Source of the DNA: Caulobacter sp. B11 | Lineage (GTDB): Bacteria > Pseudomonadota > Alphaproteobacteria > Caulobacterales > Caulobacteraceae | Direction of reading: 5' to 3' | Length of the DNA: 6,455 nucleotides | NCBI RefSeq assembly: GCF_002737765.1 | Contig: NZ_PEGG01000135.1 | Span: forward strand, 1 to 6,455 | In this document: positions 1 to 4,763 of the stretch, piece by piece | Position numbering within the stretch: position 1 is the stretch's first letter | Layout of the letters: every line of letters begins with the position of its first letter | Made by a program: the position numbers and the translations under genes | The notes under the pieces: model-generated | The model's database searches: none | What the model was told of the DNA's origin: nothing | The model's input: the letters and a program-made list of their open reading frames with translations, nothing else

Positions 1-633
1 AGCGCGGCATTCCGGTGATCGTCGCCACCCAGATGCTGGAATCCATGACCAGCTCGCCCACCCAACCGGGCCGAGGCCTCCGATGTGGCCAACGCCGTCT
101 ATGAGGGGGGCCGACGCGGTGATGCTGTCGGCCGAGTCCGCCGCCGGCGACTATCCCGAGGAATCGGTGGCGATGATGAACCGCATCATCGAGCGGGTGG
201 AGCGCGATCCGCGCTGGCCGGAGCTGATGCACGCCGAGCAGCCGCATGACGACGCCGACGCCGATGTGCTGGTGGTCGCCGCCGCCGGCGCGGCGCGCTC
301 GGGCTCCAGCGCCTGCCTGGTGGCCTCACCACCACCGGGGCCACGGCCCGCCGCCTGGCCCGCGAGCGGCCGCTGCAGCCGGTGCTGGCCCTATCGCCGG
401 AGATCGACGCGGTTCGCCGCCTGTGTCTGGTCTGGGGCGTCGAGCCTCGGGTCAGCGCCCAGCCCGACAGCCTGGAGGTGGTCACCACCGACGCCGTCGC
501 CAAGGCTGTCGCGCTGGAATTGGTCCTGCCGGGCCAGCGCCTGCTGATCGTGGCCGGCACGCCGTTCGGCGCGCCCGGCGCGGCCAATCTGTTGCGCCTG
601 GCCCATGCGCCGTTCCCGACCCGGCGGCGTTGA
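1..633 (+). CDS. pyk: Pyruvate kinase, C-terminal part (5' truncated by window edge, frameshifted)
   Basis: Pyruvate kinase transfers phosphate from phosphoenolpyruvate to ADP, giving pyruvate and ATP in the cytoplasm as the last step of glycolysis. About the last 208 residues are present. They cover the end of the catalytic barrel, with the family signature VIVATQMLESM at the left edge and then ADAVMLSAESAAGDYPEE, followed by the regulatory C domain ending in WGVEP and a GTPFGAPGAANLLR segment, the usual C-terminal motif. No single frame encodes this. Reading starts in the frame of base 3. It changes frame near 66-72, where two C appear to be missing. It changes again at the G run at 105-110, where one G appears extra, and near 326, where one T appears missing. 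The last frame ends at TGA 631-633. Family-like residues resume exactly after each break, so I favour sequence error over a true pseudogene. The convergent regulator gene ends 15 bases beyond the stop. Confidence 0.9.
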
Positions 634-648
634 TCCGCACCGCGACGT

Positions 649-1344
649 TCAGCTCAGCGGGGCGGGCAGCAGCCGTTTGTAGCCCTGGCGCACGGAGTCA
701 TAACATTCGCAGGCCAGAGCCTCCAGACCCGGCCTGTCGAGCAGGTAGATGACGCCGCGACTGTAACGGATCAGCCGTCGGCCCCACAGGGCCCTGGCCA
801 CCGCCGTCACGGTGGTGCGCTGGACGCCCAGCATGTCGGCCAGGAATTCCTGGGTCACATGGATGGTCTTGTCGTCGATAAGGTCATCACAGGACAGCAG
901 CCAGCGGCAGAAGCGCGCCTCGACCGCGTGCAGCGCGTTGCAGGCCACCGACTGGATCGCATGGCCAAACAGGGCTTCGTTGTGACGGTCGATCATCGCT
1001 CGCAACGGGGCGCTGTGTTGATAGATCTCATTGAGGATACTGGCCGAGATCCGCCAAGCCTCGCACGACACCTGAACAACCGACCGGGACATCGATTCTC
1101 GCGGGCCGATGGCCGCATTCAGCCCCAAGGCGCCCTCGCGTCCGATCATGGCCGTGTGGATCGCCGTGCCGTTCCGCATCAGCGTCATCATCGAAATGGC
1201 GCCGGCATCCGGAAAGTAAATCGACTCGATTGGATCGCCCGGTTCATAAATCAGGTGACCACGTTCGAGCTCAACGTGAGCGATTTTGGACGATATGTGT
1301 CCAAAATCCTCAGTCGGAAGCGCAGACAACAGGCGGTTATTCAA
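649..1344 (-). CDS. Crp/Fnr-family transcriptional regulator
   Basis: A 231-residue DNA-binding regulator, the usual size for this family. Residues about 10-110 form a cyclic-nucleotide-binding-type beta-barrel, with YEPGDPIESIYFPDAG and MIGREGALG as its recognisable turns. A long dimerisation helix follows (about 112-150), then a winged helix-turn-helix at about 162-200, with LADMLGVQRTTVTAVARAL as the HTH. The Cys residues (94, 135, 146, 152, 212, 214) are not in an N-terminal FNR-type Fe-S cluster pattern. The phosphate-binding cassette departs from that of E. coli Crp, so cAMP binding should not be assumed and the ligand is unknown. The start is TTG at 1344-1342: an in-frame TAA lies seven codons upstream, no ATG occurs before about residue 52, and a GAGG lies 11 bases upstream. 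The frame is intact. Codons 13-21 form a perfect inverted repeat, listed separately. The targets cannot be inferred from the neighbours. Confidence 0.9.
   Translation of the reverse strand: MNNRLLSALPTEDFGHISSKIAHVELERGHLIYEPGDPIESIYFPDAGAISMMTLMRNGTAIHTAMIGREGALGLNAAIGPRESMSRSVVQVSCEAWRISASILNEIYQHSAPLRAMIDRHNEALFGHAIQSVACNALHAVEARFCRWLLSCDDLIDDKTIHVTQEFLADMLGVQRTTVTAVARALWGRRLIRYSRGVIYLLDRPGLEALACECYDSVRQGYKRLLPAPLS
1282..1308. repeat. Perfect 10-bp inverted repeat with 7-base loop inside the Crp/Fnr coding start
   Basis: GATTTTGGAC (1282-1291) and its exact reverse complement GTCCAAAATC (1299-1308) flank the loop GATATGT. The whole element is 27 bases and coincides exactly with codons 13-21 of the regulator (D-F-G-H-I-S-S-K-I). 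It is AT-rich for this genome and uses the codons TTT, ATA and AAA, which are scarce in the neighbouring genes. It could be an mRNA hairpin close to the start codon or a dyad operator for autoregulation. The repeat is seen directly; either role is inference. Confidence 0.75.
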
Positions 1345-1355
1345 GCGTCCAACAG

Positions 1356-1359
1356 CCTC
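1356..1359 (-). promoter_or_regulatory. Weak ribosome binding site deciding the TTG start of the Crp/Fnr gene
   Basis: On the minus strand GAGG lies 11 bases before TTG (1344-1342). This spacing is long and the start codon is weak, so translation initiation is probably inefficient. An in-frame stop a few codons upstream excludes an extended protein. Confidence 0.4.
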
Positions 1360-1448
1360 GTATTAACGAAACAAGCGCTCAAGCGCGCCTGGGCTGCGAT
1401 CTTTAGGTTGTAATCTGAGTTTGCGCTGTCGTCTATCCGACATAGTGG

Positions 1449-1492
1449 CGGGAGTAATTCTCGTCCCGGTGTCAGGGAATTTGATCCCTCCC
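1449..1492. repeat. Cluster of alternating GGGA/TCCC inverted-repeat arms
   Basis: Four short arms follow each other: CGGGA (1449-1453), TCCCG (1464-1468), AGGGA (1474-1478) and TCCCT (1485-1489, running on to CCC at 1492). Arm 1 can pair with 2 and arm 3 with 4. Alternatively TCCC (1464-1467) can pair with GGGA (1475-1478) while GGGAG (1450-1454) pairs with CTCCC (1488-1492). The arms recur every 10-14 bases, close to a helical turn. The cluster lies 105-148 bases upstream of the regulator start, so it could be a protein-binding array or a switching leader structure. Function is unknown. Confidence 0.4.
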
Positions 1493-1554
1493 ACAGGTTT
1501 TCGAGCGCGCTGCTCGGCGCGGGGGGAGTGGCGGTCAGGCTAACGCAGAAATGG

Positions 1555-1594
1555 GCCTTGCAGCCCGACGATGACCGTCGCCGGATTGCAAGGC
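1555..1594 (-). terminator. Stem-loop after the second acyl-CoA dehydrogenase, possible operon terminator
   Basis: GCCTTGCA (1555-1562) and TGCAAGGC (1587-1594) are perfect 8-bp complements. Nested inside are CGACG (1566-1570) and CGTCG (1576-1580) around a 5-base loop. On the minus strand the stem begins 17 bases after the TGA (1614-1612) that ends the operon. Only a short T-containing stretch follows it, without a real U tract, so it is a weak intrinsic terminator at best or a 3'-end stabilising hairpin. Confidence 0.45.
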
Positions 1595-1611
1595 GCTGTA
1601 TTGAGGATTCT

Positions 1612-2751
1612 TCAGAACCCGCTCAGCCGCGCATAGCGATCGCGGTGGAACGCCGCGCCGCCGAACAGGGCTTCGGCGACCCGAGCGCGCTTCATGTAGA
1701 GGCCGGAGTCGTGAGCGTCGGTCATGCCGATGCCGCCGTGCATCTGGACCATCTCGTTGGAAGCCAGGTGCAGCACTTCGCTGGCCTTGGCCTTGGCCAG
1801 GGAAGCCAGGGCGCGGGTGTCGCCGCCGGCGTCGGCGGCTTCCAGGGCGGCCTCGACGCAGGAGCGGGTGGTTTCCAGATCCAGATCGGTGAACCACTTG
1901 GCGGCCCGATGCTGCAGGGCCTGGAACGTGCCGATCAGCTGGCCGAACTGGCTGCGGGTCTTCAGATAGTCGAGCGTGATCTCGAAGGCGGCGGTGGCCG
2001 TGCGAGCATCTCGGCGGCCAGGCCGGCATAGGCGCGGTCCAGGGTCGGCTCCAGTACGGTCCAGCCCTTGCCGACCTCGCCCAGCACGGCGTCGGCGCGC
2101 GAGCTTGACGCCGTCGAAGGTGATCTGGCTGGCGCCGCGGCTGTCGACCAGGGCCAGGTGGCCGCGGCTCACCCCGGCCGTGTCGGCGGGGACCAGGAAC
2201 AGGGTCAGGCCGTCGCTGTCGCCGATCTGCCGCTGGTGCGGGCCACGACGATCAGCAGGTCGGCCGCGTCGCCGTCGAGCACGAAGGTCTTGGTTCCGTT
2301 CAGCACGAAGCCGCCGCCGTCCGCCTTGGCCGCCAGGGCGGTCTTCAAGGGGGCGTGGTGCGAGCCTTCGTCGATGGCCAGGGTGGCGACGATCTCGCCC
2401 AGCGCGATCTTCGACAGCCAGGCGGCCTTCTGGGCGTCGGTTCCGCCCAGGGTCAGGGCCCGAGGCGGCGATCAGGGCGGTGGAGAGCAGGGGCGAGGCG
2501 ACCAGGGTGCGGCCAGTCTCTTCCAGCACCAGGCCCAGGCCCAGATAGCCGAAGGCCGAGCCGTCATGCCCTCGGGGACGATCACGCCGGCCCAGCCCAT
2601 CTGGCCCATCTCGCTCCAGGCGGCGGCGTCGAAGCTGGCGCCGGACTTGCCGTCGCGCAGCTTGCGCAGGGGCCGCCACGGGGGCGCTGTCGGTGGTCCA
2701 ACCCTTGGCGCGTCGCGCAGCATGGTCTGTTCTTCGTGTCAGGACGGCCAT
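1612..2751 (-). CDS. Acyl-CoA dehydrogenase, second of the operon (multiple frameshifts; likely non-catalytic partner)
   Basis: Flavoprotein family that oxidises acyl-CoA to trans-2-enoyl-CoA in beta-oxidation. One frame is open for 379 codons, but it is only partly the real protein. Reading across two alternating frames restores a continuous family member of also 379 residues. Its features are an N-terminal helical domain, then a beta-domain (about 125-225) with FVLNGTKTFVLDG near 148-160, then the C-terminal helices with TRSQFGQLIGTFQALQHRAA near 265-284 and EMVQMHGGIGMTDAHDSG near 333-350. Inferred breaks lie near 2739, 2710, 2670, 2567, 2460, 2229, 2098 and 2002, alternately one base extra and one missing. 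Where isovaleryl-CoA dehydrogenase has its catalytic Glu (LER), the restored protein has Asp238 (LDR), and no Glu precedes GG-A at the MCAD-type site. I infer a partner subunit for the other dehydrogenase of the operon. The ATG is at 2751-2749, two bases after the isomerase stop. Confidence 0.88.
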   Translation of the reverse strand: MAVLTRRTDHAARRAKGWTTDSAPVAAPAQAARRQVRRQLRRRRLERDGPDGLGRRDRPRGHDGSAFGYLGLGLVLEETGRTLVASPLLSTALIAASGPDPGRNRRPEGRLAVEDRAGRDRRHPGHRRRLAPRPLEDRPGGQGGRRRLRAERNQDLRARRRRGRPADRRGPHQRQIGDSDGLTLFLVPADTAGVSRGHLALVDSRGASQITFDGVKLARRRRAGRGRQGLDRTGADPGPRLCRPGRRDARTATAAFEITLDYLKTRSQFGQLIGTFQALQHRAAKWFTDLDLETTRSCVEAALEAADAGGDTRALASLAKAKASEVLHLASNEMVQMHGGIGMTDAHDSGLYMKRARVAEALFGGAAFHRDRYARLSGF

Positions 2752-2753
2752 GG

Positions 2754-3350
2754 TCAGGTCGTGCTCCGTGGATCGGTGATGGACGGCCCCAGGCGAGGGC
2801 CTGTCGAGCGGTCATTGCCCAGAAGAGCTCGCCGTCCTCGGTGAGAAAGCTGGGCGCGCCGAACAGGCCGCGCGACATGGTCCTTCAGGCGGGTCTTGAT
2901 CGTGTCGCTGTTGGCGGCGGCCAGAACGTGCTCGGGCCCGGCGCCGACGCTGGCGATGATCGGGGCCAGCACGGCCGGGTCGGCGATGTCGGCGTCATCG
3001 ACGAAATTGGCCTGATAGACCGCGCGGCTGAAGGCCGGGGTCCAGCCGTCGTCCAGACCCGCCGTCGCCACCCGCGCCGCCAGCAGGCTGTTGCGTGGGA
3101 AGCTGGTCGGATGGACGAGCGGCAGGCCCTCTTCCGAGCACAGCCGTTCCATGTCGCGCCACATATAGGCGCCCTTGACCGGGAAGGCGTTGAACGGGCT
3201 GTCGGTCAGGCCCTGCTGGCCATGCAACAGCGGACCCAGCAGGAACGGCCGCCACGCCACCGCCACCCCGGCCTCCTCGGCCAGGCGCTCGATGCGCATG
3301 GCCGCGGGGTAGGAGTAGGTCGAGGCGAAGTCGTACCAGAACTCGATCAT
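2754..3350 (-). CDS. DsbA-fold 2-hydroxychromene-2-carboxylate isomerase-like protein (frameshifted C-terminus)
   Basis: About 198 residues, the usual size for the glutathione-S-transferase kappa / 2-hydroxychromene-2-carboxylate isomerase group. These are cytoplasmic thioredoxin-fold enzymes that use glutathione to isomerise intermediates, classically in naphthalene catabolism. The N-terminus MIEFWYDFASTYSYP matches the family's FDFxSPxSY turn. The CxxC of DsbA is replaced by Ser10-Thr-Tyr-Ser13, and Ser10 aligns with the glutathione-activating Ser. Other family segments are FPRNSLLAARVA and AFSRAVYQANF with DDADIAD after it. The end is disturbed: GLFGAPSFLTEDGELFW lies one frame away after about 2870, GND returns to the first frame near 2819, and a QALAWGR segment shifts again. 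I therefore infer two to four indels, and the TGA at 2756-2754 is the likely stop. I prefer ATG 3350-3348, four bases after the upstream gene's stop, over TTG 3377. The real substrate is unknown; the operon suggests CoA-ester catabolism. Confidence 0.85.
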   Translation of the reverse strand: MIEFWYDFASTYSYPAAMRIERLAEEAGVAVAWRPFLLGPLLHGQQGLTDSPFNAFPVKGAYMWRDMERLCSEEGLPLVHPTSFPRNSLLAARVATAGLDDGWTPAFSRAVYQANFVDDADIADPAVLAPIIASVGAGPEHVLAAANSDTIKTRLKDHVARPVRRAQLSHRGRRALLGNDRSTGPRLGPSITDPRSTT

Positions 3351-3354
3351 CGAA

Positions 3355-4560
3355 CTATTGGTGATCCAGCAGCCCAAGCACGCGCTTGGCGACGACGTTG
3401 AGATTGACCTCGCTGGTGCCGCCCTCGATCGAGTTGCCCTTGGCGCGCAGCATGGCTCGCATGGCGTTCAGCTCATCGTGGGTGAAGCCCTGGCCTTCCC
3501 AGCCCAGGCCCTGCAGGCCCAGGGCCTCGACCAGCAACTCGGTGCGCTCCTGGTTCATCTTGGCGGCGGCGTACTTGATGATCGACACGGCGGCGCTGGG
3601 GCCGTTGCCGGTCTTGGACTCGGCCTCGGCGCGGCGCACGGTCAGCATGAAGGCGTGGGCGTCCATGCGGTGGGCGGCGATGCGGGTGCGCAGGTCGCCG
3701 TCGTCGATACGGCCCTGGGCGTCGACGCCGATTTCCTTCTTGGCCGTCTCGACCAGATCCAGGCCGCCTCCGCCGCCGAAGCCGCTGGCGCTGATATTCT
3801 GGCGTTCGTACTGCAACAGGCGCTTGGCGATGTCCCAGCCGCCGTTGACCTTGCCGACCAGCTGTTCCTTGGGAACCTTCACATTGTCGAAGAAGGTCTC
3901 GCAGAACGGCGAGGAGCCGCTGATCAGCTTGATCGGCCGCGCCTCGACGCCGGGCGAGGTCATGTCGAACAGCACGAAGGAAATGCCTTCATGCTTCTTG
4001 GTCGTGTCGGTGCGCACCAGGCAGAAGATCCAGTCGGCCTGGTCGGCATAGCTGGTCCAGACCTTCTGGCCGTTGATCAGCCAGTGGTCGCCCTTGTCCT
4101 CGCACTTGGTCTGCAGGCTTGCCAGGTCAGAGCCCGCGCCGGGCTCGGAATAGCCCTGGCACCAGCGGGTCTCGCCGCGCACGATCTGCGGCAGGAAGCG
4201 CTGCTTCTGCTCTTCGGTGGCGTATTCCAGCAGCACCGGGCCCAACATCCAGACGCCGAAGCTCATCAGGGCCGGCCGGGCCTTCAGGCGGCGCAGTTCC
4301 TGTTCGAGGACCTTGTTTTCAGCCTTGGACAGTCCGCCGCCGCCATATTCCTTGGGCCACATGGGGGCCGTCCAGCCGCGCTCAGCCATACGGTCCAGCC
4401 ACAGCTTGGCGTCGGGATTGGCCCATTTCATCTTGCGGCCGCCCCAGGGCGCGTCGTCCTCGCCCATCGGCGCGTGCAGCGAGGGCGGATAATTAGCTTC
4501 CAGCCAAGCCCGCGTTTCGGCGCGGAAGGTGTCGAGTTCGCTGGCCCCGAAGTCCGCCAT
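3355..4560 (-). CDS. Acyl-CoA dehydrogenase, first gene of the operon (likely catalytic subunit)
   Basis: An intact 401-residue FAD-dependent acyl-CoA dehydrogenase that introduces the alpha-beta double bond into an acyl-CoA and passes electrons to electron-transfer flavoprotein. The N-terminal helical domain covers about 1-130. The flavin/substrate beta-domain covers about 131-240, with WCQGYSEPGAGSDLASLQT at 133-151 and the following WTSYA at 168-172. The C-terminal helical domain follows, with RGNS-type KGNSIEGGTSEVN at 374-386. The MCAD-type catalytic position before GTS is Gly. However, Glu252 in LLQYERQNIS aligns with the helix-G Glu that is catalytic in isovaleryl-CoA and long-chain dehydrogenases, so it is my candidate base. 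A Gly5 run at 262-266 follows this helix. The length resembles the FadE26/FadE29 type found as heteromeric pairs in steroid side-chain degradation, but that substrate is only an analogy. The start ATG 4560-4558 has a good AAGGGAGC ribosome site. The gene stops four bases before the isomerase start. Confidence 0.95.
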   Translation of the reverse strand: MADFGASELDTFRAETRAWLEANYPPSLHAPMGEDDAPWGGRKMKWANPDAKLWLDRMAERGWTAPMWPKEYGGGGLSKAENKVLEQELRRLKARPALMSFGVWMLGPVLLEYATEEQKQRFLPQIVRGETRWCQGYSEPGAGSDLASLQTKCEDKGDHWLINGQKVWTSYADQADWIFCLVRTDTTKKHEGISFVLFDMTSPGVEARPIKLISGSSPFCETFFDNVKVPKEQLVGKVNGGWDIAKRLLQYERQNISASGFGGGGGLDLVETAKKEIGVDAQGRIDDGDLRTRIAAHRMDAHAFMLTVRRAEAESKTGNGPSAAVSIIKYAAAKMNQERTELLVEALGLQGLGWEGQGFTHDELNAMRAMLRAKGNSIEGGTSEVNLNVVAKRVLGLLDHQ

Positions 4561-4566
4561 GGCCTT

Positions 4567-4574
4567 GCTCCCTT
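4567..4574 (-). promoter_or_regulatory. Ribosome binding site of the first acyl-CoA dehydrogenase
   Basis: AAGGGAGC on the minus strand lies 6 bases before ATG 4560-4558. It supports this start and an efficiently translated operon. Confidence 0.7.
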
Positions 4575-4612
4575 GGATCGATCATTTGACGCGCTGCGCC
4601 GCTTTGGCCGGC

Positions 4613-4640
4613 AGACTACGCCAGCCGACGCGGGGAGCAA
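4613..4640 (-). promoter_or_regulatory. Candidate promoter for the acyl-CoA dehydrogenase operon
   Basis: On the minus strand TTGCTC (4640-4635) and TAGTCT (4618-4613) are separated by 16 bases. This is a fair but imperfect match to a housekeeping alphaproteobacterial promoter. Transcription would start near 4606, giving a leader of about 45 bases before the strong ribosome site. The call rests on spacing and partial consensus only. Confidence 0.3.
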
Positions 4641-4649
4641 GTCGATTCA

Positions 4650-4659
4650 AACATATGTT
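4650..4659. promoter_or_regulatory. 10-bp perfect palindrome AACATATGTT, candidate operator
   Basis: AACATATGTT is self-complementary and stands out as an AT-rich island in a GC-rich divergent promoter region. It lies just upstream of the candidate -35 of the dehydrogenase operon and 91 bases before the MprF-like start. TetR-family repressors often bind such dyads at acyl-CoA dehydrogenase operons, but no regulator gene is adjacent and the assignment is inference. Its spacing differs from the KstR motif (AAC-two bases-GTT). Confidence 0.35.
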
Positions 4660-4709
4660 CGCCATGAGACGGAAGGCGTGGGCCGGTCAGCGGTGTATAG
4701 GGAGGGACG

Positions 4710-4763
4710 ATGACGTGTCCGTCTCCGGATTCGCCGATCAGGGGTCTCGATGTCTGCTCGTGA
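4710..4763 (+). other. Short leader ORF or displaced true start overlapping the MprF-like gene
   Basis: ATG at 4710 is preceded by a strong ribosome site GGGAGG (4700-4705, four bases before the ATG). It opens a 17-codon frame (MTCPSPDSPIRGLDVCS) that stops at 4763, 14 bases inside the MprF-like gene. There are two readings. It may be a leader peptide whose translation is coupled to the main gene. Or the true start may be 4710, with one indel between 4712 and 4750, for example in the G run at 4741-4744. I cannot decide from sequence alone. Confidence 0.35.
4741..4744 (+). promoter_or_regulatory. Ribosome binding site of the MprF-like gene at ATG 4750
   Basis: AGGGG, ending at 4744, lies five bases before ATG 4750. 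It is an acceptable site and the reason for choosing this start, although the upstream GGGAGG before ATG 4710 is stronger. Confidence 0.45.

Larger units (their letters stand above)
1345..1611. other. Intergenic region upstream of the Crp/Fnr gene and downstream of the acyl-CoA dehydrogenase operon
   Basis: These 267 bases hold no convincing gene. They should contain the promoter of the minus-strand regulator and the end of the minus-strand operon. I could not identify a clear -35/-10 pair for the regulator. Two structured parts are listed separately: a GGGA/TCCC hairpin cluster at 1449-1492 and a nested stem-loop at 1555-1594. Confidence 0.6.
4561..4749. other. Divergent intergenic promoter region
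   Basis: These 189 bases separate the minus-strand operon from the plus-strand MprF-like gene and must hold both promoters. Contents seen: the operon ribosome site, a candidate minus-strand promoter, the AACATATGTT palindrome, and GGGAGG (4700-4705) before a short reading frame. The region is too small to hold the missing flippase half of the downstream MprF-like protein. Confidence 0.7.

Noticed and set aside
649..1344. FNR-type oxygen sensor
   Set aside because: The N-terminal cysteine cluster needed for the Fe-S cluster is absent; the first Cys is at residue 94.
1528..2031. + strand frame of 167 codons beginning in the intergenic region
   Set aside because: Mostly antisense to the intact C-terminal part of the second dehydrogenase, with no ribosome site or recognisable domain.
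1996..2751. Programmed ribosomal frameshifting as the explanation for the frame changes
   Set aside because: Eight or more events in one gene, of both signs and without slippery heptamers plus downstream structures, do not fit any known programmed frameshift.
2068..3401. Long + strand frames over the isomerase and second dehydrogenase
   Set aside because: Arg/Gly/Ala/Pro-rich antisense translations without motifs; the minus-strand reading gives conserved families.
4586..4591. TTGACG as a -35 box for the MprF-like gene
   Set aside because: No acceptable -10 hexamer lies 16-18 bases downstream on the + strand, and it is over 150 bases from the start codon.
3358..4713. A 451-codon open frame on + opposite the intact acyl-CoA dehydrogenase
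   Set aside because: It is the antisense of a clearly recognisable gene. Its composition (Gly, Ala, Leu, His, Gln rich) is what a GC-rich codon pattern gives on the opposite strand, and it has no family motif.
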